Of a stretch of 64,000 bases of DNA, positions 24,475 through 35,907 are shown piece by piece (positions within the stretch are counted from its first letter, which is position 1; the number at the start of each line of letters is the position of its first letter). Where the stretch lies: assembly GCA_000827205.1 (NCBI GenBank), contig KN832568.1:416659-480658 (forward strand), given 5' to 3'. The stretch is from Plicaturopsis crispa FD-325 SS-3 (taxonomy: Eukaryota; Basidiomycota; Agaricomycetes; Amylocorticiales; Amylocorticiaceae). The notes beneath the pieces were generated by a model, which made no database searches, was not told the DNA's origin, and saw only the letters and a list, made by a program, of their open reading frames with translations. The position numbers and the translations under genes are program-made.

Positions 24475-27333
24475 TTCTCCCAGGATTCTCCCTCAATGTA
24501 ACGGATTTCTACGGTCGTTGACTCTGATCAGGCCCAGGACCGAGAGCGTTGCTCGCGCTCACCTGTACACAGGGCACACACCGCACATGGACGACATAAA
24601 TTGGAAGCGATATATAAGTGCGCATACGTATGTTCTGCGTATGTTACTGCCGGGCAGAATGAAAGAACTCAACTACAGTACCTGACCATGCGGCCCAGCA
24701 GTTCACGTACGGCAAGTCGGTGCACAATAGGGAGAGAATGGAGAGCAGTGATTGCGTATGCCCCGCCGAAAGACAACGGCATGCAGGTCCTTCGACTTTC
24801 GCAGTCGACATATGACACCATGATCAGCCTAGGTTTCGACCTGTAGAAGTTGCTCGCCATCTTGATGCTGGGGGATCCTTGGGCTGCCTGTGCCAAGACG
24901 AAACACCAGGGTACAAGTTGTATGGCGCACTATGTCGACAGGATGGCGCTGGACAAGGCGCGACCAACGTCGGCGGATTTTTTGGTGCGACCCGTTGCTC
25001 GACGGAGACGCAGACCATCTTCGCAGAACCTTAGTGTCAGCGTCGAATTGAGGTGTGTGCACGCACCTCATGAGCAATGGAAGGGTCGAGAAAGGCGTTC
25101 GTCCAACGCAAGCATGCGGCTTGGATGGCTCTGTCTGGACGGTCTCGCCCGCGGGTTACATACAGCAAGTATCGTCGACCATGAGGAGAGGTTAACGTTA
25201 CTCTGCGGACGGTCATGCATGGCCGCAAGCGAGGACCGTCCGATCTTGAGGGTCGACTGCCCAAATTCTTGGGGCAGTTTGTTGACCGGGCATCCAGCGC
25301 TTGTTGATGTATGTTTTGCAGGAGCTTCGCATCATTGCACATGCGGCTGCGAGGGAATCACTATTCAAACGTCAATCAGATGTCGATGTATGACATAGTT
25401 TCGAGCACTCAACTGTAGGGCACCGCGCGTACGCCTGTGTCCGTGAGAAACGTTTACAGTGTCGATGTTGGGTAACAGGCAGCATCCAGTCATCCACGAG
25501 ATCGACGAGATTTAGCGCTGTTGTTGAAGGTTACGATGCATGCGATTGTTGCGGGATCTCTACCAACATTGCAGCAACGGCATAGGTGGCAGCACACAGC
25601 ATGCATTTTTCCACGGCAGTCCTTGAAACCCGTTCGAAGGTTTGCAAGCAACAGGACAGCTTCTTTCCATTGAGTCTGACAATGGGCCTAAGTATCGTGA
25701 GAGCATGCGACACATCCATCCAGCGTGTACGCCATATTATTGAGACCTAAATGCAAGTTTCAACCATCTCGGATGGTCCGCAGCACATAAGTAAGTCGTG
25801 ATGGACGCACTGGCAGAGGTTCATGGTCCACATGGCGAGCAGTACCAGGCACAATTTGGCAATGAGCTGCCGAGGACGCCGAATGACGCCGAATTGCGCG
25901 TAGAAGTTGTCCTAGAGAGACCACAGCGAGCTCAATGGGCGTTGGGACAGCGAGAAGAGTCCATGATGTATAATGCGGTGCGGTAATGCATAGAAATTCA
26001 GATAGATTAATTTGGTATCAATCGACCGAATAGCATGCATACCTTTCAGCAGCCTGAGCCGTCTCGGTGCTCTTTCTAGAGAATAGAGCGAAAGCAAAAT
26101 TCGGAACCGACGATGTGAGCAACCACGGTGCGGCGGCCCGTTGAAAGAGAGCAGGCGCAAAGGATTCCCTAATTTTGACGCCTATGTTTAGCAGAAGATA
26201 CGAATCACTGGTAACAGAATATACACGCTGGAATCAAGGCTCTAGGGTTGGACCCTGTCGACGATTTGAACAGATTTTGGGAAACGAGAGCAAGAGGAGG
26301 AGGAGGCTGAGGTTCGAGATGAGGATTATGAAAGCCGCGGGTAGCGAAATGCGGCATTTGCCGACAACCCTCCGTATCTTTGAAACCTGGCAGTCGTTGC
26401 TTGGGCGTCGCTCCTGCTCTCACCGGCCTGTTACGCTACTCTGCCGCGCTATTTCCTGAGAGGGTAGCATACTGCACGACTACCTTTACTTGCTGTCTCG
26501 GAGAGAGAAACGCACTATAGACGGGATGCGAGAATATGACGTCTTGTTCTCATAAATCGTCCTATCTCAGACGTTTAGCTGCCTCCACATAATTATTCTG
26601 CTATATATCGCAGATTCCGCTACTGGGGGCATCCTTCTGCTTCTGTTTCTATCAGACTGTCCACTAGTCAGACAACCGCGTCAAATGGGGGTCAGATGGT
26701 CAATGATACAACACTGATATGCCACCCCGTGTTGACCAGAATCAACAAAGCACTGGTGCGTCACAGCAATATGCCTGTGCATTTTCCCCTCCTACGCTTC
26801 TGCCATGACCGGAACGCTGCTGGCCGCAACTGGCCCGATGAGCAGGAAGTAGGAAAGAGATGCATGCATGCATGTACATGTGCTCTCACCGAGCTGTGTC
26901 CCAACTTTCTCAACGAACACTGACAACGAGCCGAGATAGCGACAAGCTTCTTCCATATCACCGCAACATCTGGATTCTGTAACATGGTGAGTCTTCCTTA
27001 ACATACGGATATGGTAAGGGTTGGACAGAATTCACCATCCTTTAGGCGGCCTGAGCCTTTTCGCTCTTTCGCGCACCACGAGGATCCGTTGCCCCCCGCA
27101 GAGCATCCTTCTGGGCGATCTTGTGCCATGATTATACAGAGTCCTATACAGCCCGACATCGAGCACCTCGGAATATTTGGACGGAATGGCGCCTGATGAC
27201 GCGCGATGGTCCATAGAACAGGGTTCCCTTCTGAAGGAGTATAAAGGCATCCTGCTAAGATCCTGGTTGCTCCACTCTCGAGTCTTCCCGACGAGTACCC
27301 CCGGTGTCCCCGCGATCCTCACGAGCTCCAACA
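24475..27333. other. Gene-poor interval
   Basis: About 2.9 kb without a supportable gene. Longest open frames (for example 24850-25398 on the plus strand) have no domain and poor codon character. On the minus strand between roughly 25000 and 26000 some short coding-looking stretches are broken by stops, which may be the residue of a decayed gene, but I could not identify it. The last 100 bases carry the protease promoter. Confidence 0.45.
27239..27247 (+). promoter_or_regulatory. TATA box of the aspartic protease gene
   Basis: GTATAAAGG lies about 90 bases upstream of the protease ATG at 27334, the normal position for a TATA box of a strongly expressed secreted enzyme in basidiomycetes. No competing element is seen nearer to the start. 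Confidence 0.6.
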
Positions 27334-29074
27334 ATGTTCCCCTCCAAGGCTCTCCTCTCGCTCCTCATCCTCGCTGTCTCCTACAGCAGCGTGGAAGCGA
27401 AGCCGGTCATTGCTCGCGACGCCTCCAAGATCTCCCTGCCGTTCGCCGCCAAGATCAATGCGACCGGCGCCGGGACCATCGCGGCTGCTGACCGTGCTCG
27501 TGCCAAGGTCCTGAAGGAGAAGGCACTGGCGAGGCAAGGCTCCAGCAAGCGCGCAGCCAGCTTCGACGTTGACAACGCCGTGGTTACCTACGTTTGTGAA
27601 ATTACCTCATTCAGCGCACCTGCCATTAAGTTGCCCCAATTAATAGACCGCTAACGTCGGTGTCGGCTCTCCCGCCACGGATTGTAAGTCCTTTTGCCGC
27701 AGATCTTCCACGCGTACTGAGCGCAATTTTCTGTAGACACCCTCTTGATCGACACCGGTTCTTCGAACACGTGGATTGGTGCCGACAAATCGTACACCAA
27801 GACCTCGACGAGCAAGGACACTGGTGGCTCAGTAGTAAGTATTTCCCAGAAGTTCACTCTTCAACTGGTCCTCAACATTTTTGCTCCCAAATCAATAGTC
27901 TGTCACCTACGGTTCCGGCTCCTTCTCGGGCGAGGAGTGTAAGCGTAATTTGGACCGGCTTCAACGTTGTTTCTGACAGATCTATGACCCTTAGACACCG
28001 ACACCGTTACTCTCGCCGATGGCCTCGTCATCACTGGCCAAGGTGTTGGTGTTGCCTCGTCCGCGTCTGGCTTCAGCGGTGTCGATGGCATTCTAGGTAT
28101 TTTCTTCGACGGTTTTGACTGGTAAAGACCGGCTCAAAAGTTGTGATAGGCATCGGCCCCGTTGACCTCACCTCCGGCACGGTCTCGAACGCGGACACCG
28201 TTCCCACCGTCACGGACAACCTGCTCTCCCAGGGCACCATCTCCACGGAGGTCATCGGTATCTACTACGCGCCTGCCGCAGAATCCGACTCTACTGGAAC
28301 TCTCACCTTCGGTGGCACTGACTCGGACAAGTTCACTGGCGACATCGTCTACACTCCCGTCACCTCCACATACCCTGCCAGTGCTTACTGGGGTAAGCGG
28401 CGTTGCCAATATCTGAGTCCTCGAGTCTCATTTCTTCGCAGGTATTGACCAGACTGTGACCTACGGAAGCACCTCCATCTTGAGCTCCACCGCCGGAATC
28501 GTCGACACTGGTACCACTCTCGTCAGTTCAACCTTTGCGTCTATGTGTACCATCAATCGTGCTAATCTACATGTTGCATCTATCAGATCCTGCTCGCCAC
28601 TGATGCCTACAACAAGTACGTTAAGGCGACTGGTGCCAAGGAAGACAACAGTGTTGGACTGCTCTCGATCTCCCAGAGCCAGTACAACAGCCTGTCCAGC
28701 CTGAACTTCGAGATTGGCGGCTCCACCTTCTCGCTTTCGCCCAACGCCCAGATCTGGCCCCGCTCTCTCAACACTGACATCGGTGGCTCTGCCGACAGCA
28801 TCTACCTCGTTGTCGCTGACGTGCGTCCCTCGAGTGTTTCAAACCAGGAACAACACGCTGACACTCTTCTCTTTCAACAGCTCGGAAGCAACAGCGGCGA
28901 GGGTCTCGACTTCATCGACGGCTACACCTTCTTGGAACGGTACTACTCGGTGTTCGACACCTCCAACTCCCAAGGTAAGCGCCCCCTTGTCTTCGGCGAA
29001 TACAGGATCTAATATCTGTACTTTCTACAGTTGGTTTCGCCTCCACGGCGTTCACCGACTCCGAGTCGAACTGA
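27334..29074 (+). CDS. Secreted pepsin-like aspartic protease (polyporopepsin type)
   Basis: Multi-exon gene (about nine short exons). The product starts with a clear signal peptide (MFPSKALLSLLILAVSYSS) and a propeptide to about residue 85. The mature chain has catalytic motifs LLIDTGSSNTWIGADKSY and STAGIVDTGTTLILLATDA, the flap region SVTYGSGSFSGEEYTDTV, and ends GYTFLERYYSVFDTSNSQ then VGFASTAFTDSESN. Stretches such as GFSGVDGILGIGPVDLTSGT and NAQIWPRSLNTDIGGSADS match polyporopepsin of Irpex and relatives. It is an A1-family acid endopeptidase acting outside the cell. It lacks the usual disulfide cysteines, as polyporopepsins do. No GPI signal. The TATA box at 27239 fits a highly inducible gene. 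Confidence 0.94.
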
Positions 29075-29452
29075 ACATTGACACGAAATTGACGGCCTCT
29101 TTTACTTATGGGTATTGTTGTAGAAAGGAAATAAATTTAACGTTAACGCTGTACTCATTGCTGGTGCCCCCGAGGCCGTGTGCACGCTTTAGCAAGTGCC
29201 ATTGAAAGACCGTCGAAACTTATGCAGCAGCGTTTCGCCTCAGAGTGAGTTGCCAGTGCCAAGGGTGACAGCGTCACGGTCACGCGACATAACCAGTGTG
29301 ACGCACTGGGACGCGTCGACTTCGCGTTTCTCTTCCTCTCCGACGACCACCACACTTTTCGCGATATCTTTTCCTCTTTCCTACCATCTTTGGCAGGGAA
29401 ATACCTACGATATGGTCCTAACTGAGTTGCACTCAACTACTCGGTGAAGAGA
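29075..29452. other. Intergenic region
   Basis: About 380 bases between the protease and the telomerase gene; contains likely 3' UTR and the telomerase promoter. No gene or repeat recognised. Confidence 0.5.
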
Positions 29453-32400
29453 ATGTCGAACGAAACAAGGGCTTCCTTGACTATCGCCATACTCGAGGCT
29501 CAATTTCACAGCGTCAAGAGCCTGCAGGGTTATCTGAGAGAAACTCTTAATCCGGATGCACACGGCGGCTATGGATTTACTCCCACAACCGCAGATTCAC
29601 GGGAATATCGGTCGCTCATAGAGACGACCTATGTTGCACTGAAATCGATCCCAGAATGTGGCCGCCGTATCGACGTGTTTCCACCTATGGAAGATATGCA
29701 CGACGTACGTGTCTAGTCTCTTAGCATACCACCTTAAAATTTGAACGAGTTTTAGGTGATTCAAAGAGCACATGTAAAGCTGCTCCTTAAAGCGACCAGT
29801 AGAACGTCAAACGTGATAACGGCTGGGTACCGACTTGTGAGTCTGCTGGCCCCTTTGAAGAGTGGCTCAGGCCCATGTGCTGACGCTCAATTTAAGAACT
29901 CGTCTTTTGGTGGTGGTGGCGCGCGCGGGATCACCAATCCTTTCGTGAACACTATTGTGACGGCGTTACAGGCGCCGGAGTGGGAGACACTCCTACAGCG
30001 GTCAGTATGCGACGTTATCACTTCGTTCTGCGCTCGCTCATGACAAGATATCAGAATCGGGTCGGATGCTATGTTCCGCCTCTTGACAGACACCGCAATA
30101 TTCGTGGCATTGCCGAATGACTGTCTATGCCAAATGACGGGGGAGCCCGTCATATATGTTCAAAACCCAGACCTCCGTTTGAATCCTCCTATAGACGCGG
30201 TGGTGCTCAGATCTGAGCCTAAGACGGACCACCCACAGAAGCGCAAAGCCCAGAGTCCTCATGACGACGAACCTCCCGTCAAGCGTTTACGTCTGCAGGA
30301 ATCCATACGCTCAGCGAATTCTATTGCTAGCAATGGACTTCACTCCAAGAGCCAGACACGACAGACTGTGAAGTACGATATTTCGCTGCCGTAATTTATG
30401 TTCGCGTCTGATGCTTGGTCTAGGCTCTCCCCCGCAGATGTATCCTTCGTCAGAGTTCGGTTATTCTATGCACGCCCGGTACATGTACCTCATACCGGAC
30501 ACATCGCCATTGGCCTTCCACCGAAACGTATGTGTTCTCATGTTTTGAGCTTGACCTAAAAGTACTGACAGGCTCCATTGTATGATAGACATACTTAGTC
30601 GATTACGGCCTTCATATGAGAAGCCCCGACGACAACAAAAATACGTCGACCCCGACCCGAGGAAGGAAGCAGAGAACGCCAGACATCTCGCGAAATACGT
30701 GTTCCCTAGACAGTATGGGCTATCGAGCCCCTTCTGCCCCACCATCCAGTCGAAGAGGGACGCATTCAAGATCCGGGAGTACTCTGATAGGGAGAATGAG
30801 ATCAAGGTCAGAGTTCCTCTGTTTGCACGCTATGCTCGTCTCAATAGCACTTGCAGACGAAGGGATCGTGTAAGACCCCAAAACGTCTGAAGGATGTGTT
30901 AGGTCTACTGGACAAAATAATCTGGAGGCATGGGAAATGTGCATACAAGCCACTGCGAGACAAAACCTGTCCGTCAAAGGTATCTCTAACCCATTGAAGA
31001 TACCACTTTGTACTCATTAGCCGTACTTGCACTTGTAGATCAAGGACAGTGACAGTGCACCACTTGATAGCAGTGTTATCCTGGTAACGATTGTCTTTTC
31101 TCTGTTGCCTTTCCCCGTTGACGATGCGCTACCGGTAGGAAATGATGTCGGAATATTCCTCTCAACTCCGCACTCAACCATCCGCTGCCGATATCTCTGT
31201 GGACTCGAACGGAAGGTCAATTGTCGCTCGGGGCATGTCTCAAGCAGAGAGGCATGTAAGGCATAAACCTCGATTCGCGGAATTTGCTTGCAGTCACGTC
31301 GAGGTAAATTTGCACCTAGGAGCCTGTTTTCTATGTTGCTTATACTTTGCCCAAGGTCTATCGGTACGCCGCATTGATCACGAAGGCCGTGATTCCCAAA
31401 GCGTTCTGGGGCTGCGATAGAAATCTCAGACACGTTCTGCGTCGTAGGTCTATGTTAGCTTGCTCTGTTATCGAAAGACCTGACTCAGGGCATCTTGCAG
31501 ATGTTAAAGACTTTATCAGCTACCGGCGCCATGAGACTGTTAGCCTGCACCATGTTTTGCAAGGCTTCAGTACGTCCGAGTGCGACTGGCTTATGCCGCC
31601 AGGGAAGGCCGCACAGCGACAAGCCCGTGTTTCTGTCTCAGATGCCTTGAAACGCCGCGAACTCCTCGAGGACTTCATTTTCTGGTACTTTGATTCATTT
31701 CTTCTGCCTCTACTCAAGGTAAGTACGCGGCATTGCTCTGGGGAGCGCTGGTTTCTGTAGGCTTACGTTTTCTCTACAGACCACGTTTTATGTCACGGAG
31801 TCGTCGGCTTTCAGGAATCAAGTGCTGTACTTCCGCCAGGACGACTGGGAGGCTCTCTGTGCCCCTCTTATCGAGAGACTCACGTCGGGAACTTTCAAGA
31901 AAATACCCCAGGTGCGCTTTGACTTTTTCTATCTGCACTGGACCTGTTCTGAATCAAGGTTATGTAGAACGATGCTGAGGAAATCCTGCGGCAGCGCAAG
32001 CTCGGATTCTCCTTCGTGCGTTTGCTCCCAAAGGACACCGGCGTTCGTCCTATAGTCAATCTCCGAAGACGGAAGCCAACAGCGAACGCAAGTGTGTTCT
32101 CTCCACTCTCCGCGCGCGTTTCTAATGTCTGATATAGGGCCCCTATGCAGCTCCCGAGCAATCTATTAATCAGATTCTACAAGCCGCTTTCCAGATTCTC
32201 ACCTACGAGAAGGTTTGTGAGATAGTAGAAACCCACTCAACAGTGATTTATGTCGTATGATCACAGGAAAGACAGCCGGAGCGCCTTGGTGCATCGGTAT
32301 TTGGACCCAACGAGGTGTACAAAAAACTCAAGGCGTTCAAGACAAAGCTCTCGGGAAACGGCACATCTGGAGCGCTGTGTGTTCAACTCTCTTCCCTATA

Positions 32401-34285
32401 ATATCGTGCCTCTGTACTTACGGGAGTGACTGTACAGCCCAAAGCTATATTTCGTCAAAGTGGACGTCCAGGCGTGTTTCGATACAATTGAACAGACCAA
32501 ACTGCTTGAGATCTTACGAGAATTGATATCGGAGGTCAGTATTAGCTCTGCCTCACGTGCTGTAGCGCCGTGTTGATTGGCGGTTATGCATAGGATACAT
32601 ACGTGTCGCAACGTTATGGCCAGGTGTCGTCCGTCGCTGGAAAGGTCAGGCGCAAATTCGTCAAGAAAGCCGTCCCCGAAGGCAAGCAGGTTACACCACA
32701 ACCAATACCAACGCACTCATTGACCATTTCCGACAGACGAGACACCTCATTTTCTGACTTATGCGGCGCAATTGGCGGATGTTATCAAGCATACGATTTT
32801 CGTTGACCAGGTATGATTTAGGATGTTGGGCTTAAATACCATGACACGCGCTAAAAGCATACGCAAGGTCACGTATCCTGCTACGAGGACGCAGGAGATA
32901 CTGGCTCTCCTTGAGGAGCATATCACAGACAATATCGTCAAGGTATCAATCAGGTTTCTTTTCCATCTTAGTGTACGCGCCCATGCTCTATTTGTTCAGA
33001 TTGGCGAAGATTATTACCGACAGACCATCGGTATTCCGCAAGGATCGGTCCTGTCCGCCTTGCTCTGTTCGTTTTTCTATGGCGACATGGAGAAGCGATT
33101 TATGAAATTTACGCAAGACCTGCAAAGCGTAAGCTAACCCATCTCCTCGCAATACGTGTCGTTTCTGAACGGCTAGCCTCACAGTTGCTACTACGGCTCA
33201 TCGACGATTACTTATATGTGACAACGAGTCTATCCAAGGCCAAGGCTTTCCTGGATATGATGTACAGAGGTATGCAGTCTTTCGTGTCGCTTCATACTGC
33301 CGTGCTAATCCACGCGAGCATTCAAGGACATCCGGAGTACGGGTGTTTCATTTCGAGGGACAAGACTATGACGAACTTTGACTACGACGCTCAAATTATG
33401 AATTCTCCAGAACCTAAACAGAACTGTAAGCACACAACGAAGCAATTCTACGATATACTAAGCGTTATGTAGGCTTTCCATGGTGTGGATATCTCATCAA
33501 TATGAAAGACCTGTCTGTGTCGGTCGACTATACCCGCTATCAAGATATCCGTGCGTATCTTCTAATCATTGCTATGGGCCCGATATCTTACAGCCGACAA
33601 CAGCCTTGGAAAGCTCATTAACGGTGGACAAGGGACGCCGTCCAGGCGCCACATTCAATTACAAGATGCTTCAGTAAGGGGACCTATATTCGCTACTTCG
33701 CGCCGCAATTGACCGTGTATGCCAGGCTGGCCAAAGCTAGGAGCCATATAATATTCTGCGACATGACTCTGAATACGGAGCATGTCGTGTACCTAAACAT
33801 ATACCAGAATTTCGCCCTCTCCGCCATGAAGATGCATGACTACATACGGTGCTGGGGAATTAATCCTACGAAGAGTGCCAAGTTTATTCACGGTGCGCCG
33901 CGCTGTCATTTGCCTGGTGCAGTTCGTTGACGCGCATAGCAGATACCGTACGCCAGATGATCTACTATGCATATGCGTCAATAAGGAACAAGGCCTCGAA
34001 CTCCGTCGCAAAGGCGGGTGCCGGCAAATGCGACATCCAGAAGGCGCCTGTGGTCTGGTACGTTTCCCTGGCTGAATCTCACGGGTGATACCGTGCTAAT
34101 ACACAATCGGTAGGCTTGGTACGCACGCCTTCCACGCCGTGCTGTCGCGCAAACCAAAAGCGTATGCGCAGGTGATCAAGTCCCTGGCGTTCGAGATGTC
34201 CTTGCCGCAGCATCGCAGGTCTCGCAAGCGCTTCCGCGGCCTGGTCGCCCAGGGCCTAGCAGGGGTTTCCCAGATAAATTTTTGA
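29453..34285 (+). CDS. TERT: Telomerase reverse transcriptase
   Basis: A long gene with at least 14 short introns. The TEN region includes MFRLLTDTAIFVALPNDC and CQMTGEPV. Next come the TRBD blocks NRLRPSYEKP, KYVFPRQYGL, HGKCAYKPLRDKTCPSK, WGCDRNLRHV and the T motif FWYFDSFLLPLLK/TTFYVTES. RT motifs follow in order: 1 NQVLYFRQDDWEAL, 2 VRLLPKDTGVRPIVNLRRR, A YFVKVDVQACFDTI, B RQTIGIPQGSVLSALLCSFF, C LLRLIDDYLYVT, D YGCFISRDKTMTNFDY, E FPWCGYLIN. The thumb contains GRRPGATFNYKMLQ and YLNIYQNFALSAMKMHDYIR, and the end is GLAGVSQINF. Catalytic aspartates are present in A (DVQACFD) and C (DD). It extends telomeric DNA using the telomerase RNA. No lesion was seen, so it looks whole. Start is the ATG at 29453, which gives a typical N-terminal helix (SLTIAILEAQFHSVKSLQGY). 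Confidence 0.95.
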
Positions 34286-34611
34286 ACATACCTGCGACGT
34301 GTCGGCAATAACTATCCGAGCTGAATAACGATATGTGCTAAATCCTATGCGTTTGTGTGTTGTTGGTAAGAGAAAGTCCATAGCACGTGGCTGCTTTGTA
34401 CCTGGTCCCGAATGTCACGACGTTTCTCAAAGTCTTTGCAATTGCCGAACAACCGGTATCGCACCACAAACCTCGGTTTACGATCTCTTTATAACCGTGT
34501 ATTTCTCGCAAGCAGACCGTTCAGTTTCTCTGCGTTTTCCCCTTCACTTTGCAAGCCGCGTTCGCATCTAAACACACCGTTTTCACGCACCTTCGTAACC
34601 GAGTCCAATAT
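34286..34611. other. Upstream region of the glutathione peroxidase gene
   Basis: Interval between TERT and the conventional peroxidase start at 34612. From 34412 it is open in frame with the peroxidase and encodes a basic, Ser/Phe-rich leader (see the peroxidase entry). The first 125 bases show nothing recognisable. Confidence 0.5.
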
Positions 34612-35434
34612 GGGTTTCTACGATCTTAAAGCCGAGCAGCCAGGGGGCAAGACCTTTGCATTCGAGGAGCTCAAGGGCAAGGTTGTTCTGATCGTGAACA
34701 CCGCGTCTGCTTGCGGTTTCACACCCCAATAGTACGCAGACTCTCCTTTGATCGTATCGTCCCGGAACTAACTGACGACCTTGGCGAGCAGCAAAGGTAC
34801 AAGAATACATAGTACGCAGATCTAGGATACTCACTTACGAATGTCGTCAGGTCTGCAGGCTCTGTATGACAAGTACAAGGAAAAGGGGTTCGTTATCCTC
34901 GGATTCCCTTGCAACCAGGTGCGGCACCTAGCGATTTCTCGTCCTTGTGTCAATACTCACACGACATGCATATGATTCAGTTCGGTGGACAGGAGCCCGG
35001 TGACGACAACGCCATCAGCGAATTCTGCACATTGAACCACGGTGTCACTTTCCCGCTGATGAAGAAGTCGGATGTCAACGTGAGTGTATTTCTGGCTCTG
35101 CGCTGCCGCTACATTTGTTGACCGGGTCCTCTTAGGGTGATAACACCAACGAGGTGTACAAGTGGCTTAAGGCTGAGAAATCTGGCCTCCTCGGGCTCAC
35201 CAGAATCAAGGTACGTCTCGTCCTCTATTGCGTTCTCAGTCGGCTAATAACACACCTTGTTTTGCAGTGGAATTTCGAGAAATTCCTCATCGACAAGGAG
35301 GGCAAGGTCGTACACCGGTAATTACGTTTTGCTAAGATCAGCGCATCGGCCACTGCTGACAACCTACTTTCTATAGCTGGGCATCCACCACCAGTCCCGA
35401 GGCCATCGATGCTGAGGTCGCGAAGCTGCTATGA
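34412..35434 (+). CDS. Glutathione peroxidase (thioredoxin-dependent, Cys type)
   Basis: Conventional start at 34612 ([20 protein letters not shown]). Motifs are [16 protein letters not shown] with the peroxidatic Cys, [17 protein letters not shown] with the resolving-Cys region, and [18 protein letters not shown], supplying the Gln/Trp/Asn of the active site. Last residues are [11 protein letters not shown]. Like yeast Gpx3 it should reduce hydroperoxides with thioredoxin. Exon 1 ends in TA at 34731; a 5-nt exon CAAAG at 34792-34796 and an exon from 34851 complete TyrLysGlyLeuGln, exactly the family sequence. An upstream in-frame ATG at 34412 adds 66 residues, rich in Arg, Ser and Phe with almost no acids ([20 protein letters not shown]...), like a mitochondrial presequence. 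Both starts may be used. About six exons. Confidence 0.93.
34792..34796 (+). other. Five-nucleotide microexon of the peroxidase gene
   Basis: CAAAG is bounded by AG before and GT after (gcgagcag|CAAAG|gtacaag). Joined to TA upstream and GTCTG downstream it restores Tyr-Lys-Gly-Leu-Gln, the residues found in glutathione peroxidases after CGFTPQ. Without it the frame and two conserved residues are lost. Confidence 0.85.
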
Positions 35435-35907
35435 CTAGACGGCCAGGACCTGGCGCCTAAGCTGTAGTGGTGGTGGATGATTATTGGATAAATGCCTGCA
35501 TGAGCTCGTTCTCAGATGTCAGGAATAATATGGTAGATGATGCATGATGCATGATGAGAGGCGAAATGTATGTACAGTATCTTGTAAATGCACAAGCTTT
35601 GTTTTCTTCGTTAGCCCTTCGTCGCCAACACACAATCAACACAGGCAGTCAAAGTATAAGAATACAAGAACTTGAAGAGCCGCCCTTTGACGATGGCTTG
35701 GCCCTTTGACCTCGCTTTGACCGCTATCTGTCTACCCTTGTACTAATTCCTGGCCTATAAATCCTCGTATACACTCCTCAAGCTACCCATACCACCTGCA
35801 TACCACTCAAGTCGACCTACGCTTTCTGTTCACTCCTCCCTTGCAATCATCTCGCATCGCCAAGTACTGTATCCCTAGCACCTCTGTATTCCAACCCAAC
35901 CGATACC
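35435..35907. promoter_or_regulatory. Intergenic region with TATA box
   Basis: TATAAAT at 35756-35762 lies about 146 bases upstream of the next ATG and is followed by a pyrimidine-rich stretch, a typical basidiomycete core promoter. The word CTTTGAC recurs three times between about 35685 and 35735. A short direct repeat of ATGATGC is found near 35540. Confidence 0.5.

Noticed and set aside
24850-25398. 182-residue open frame on the plus strand
   Set aside because: Cys/Arg-rich random-looking composition, no start context, no domain.
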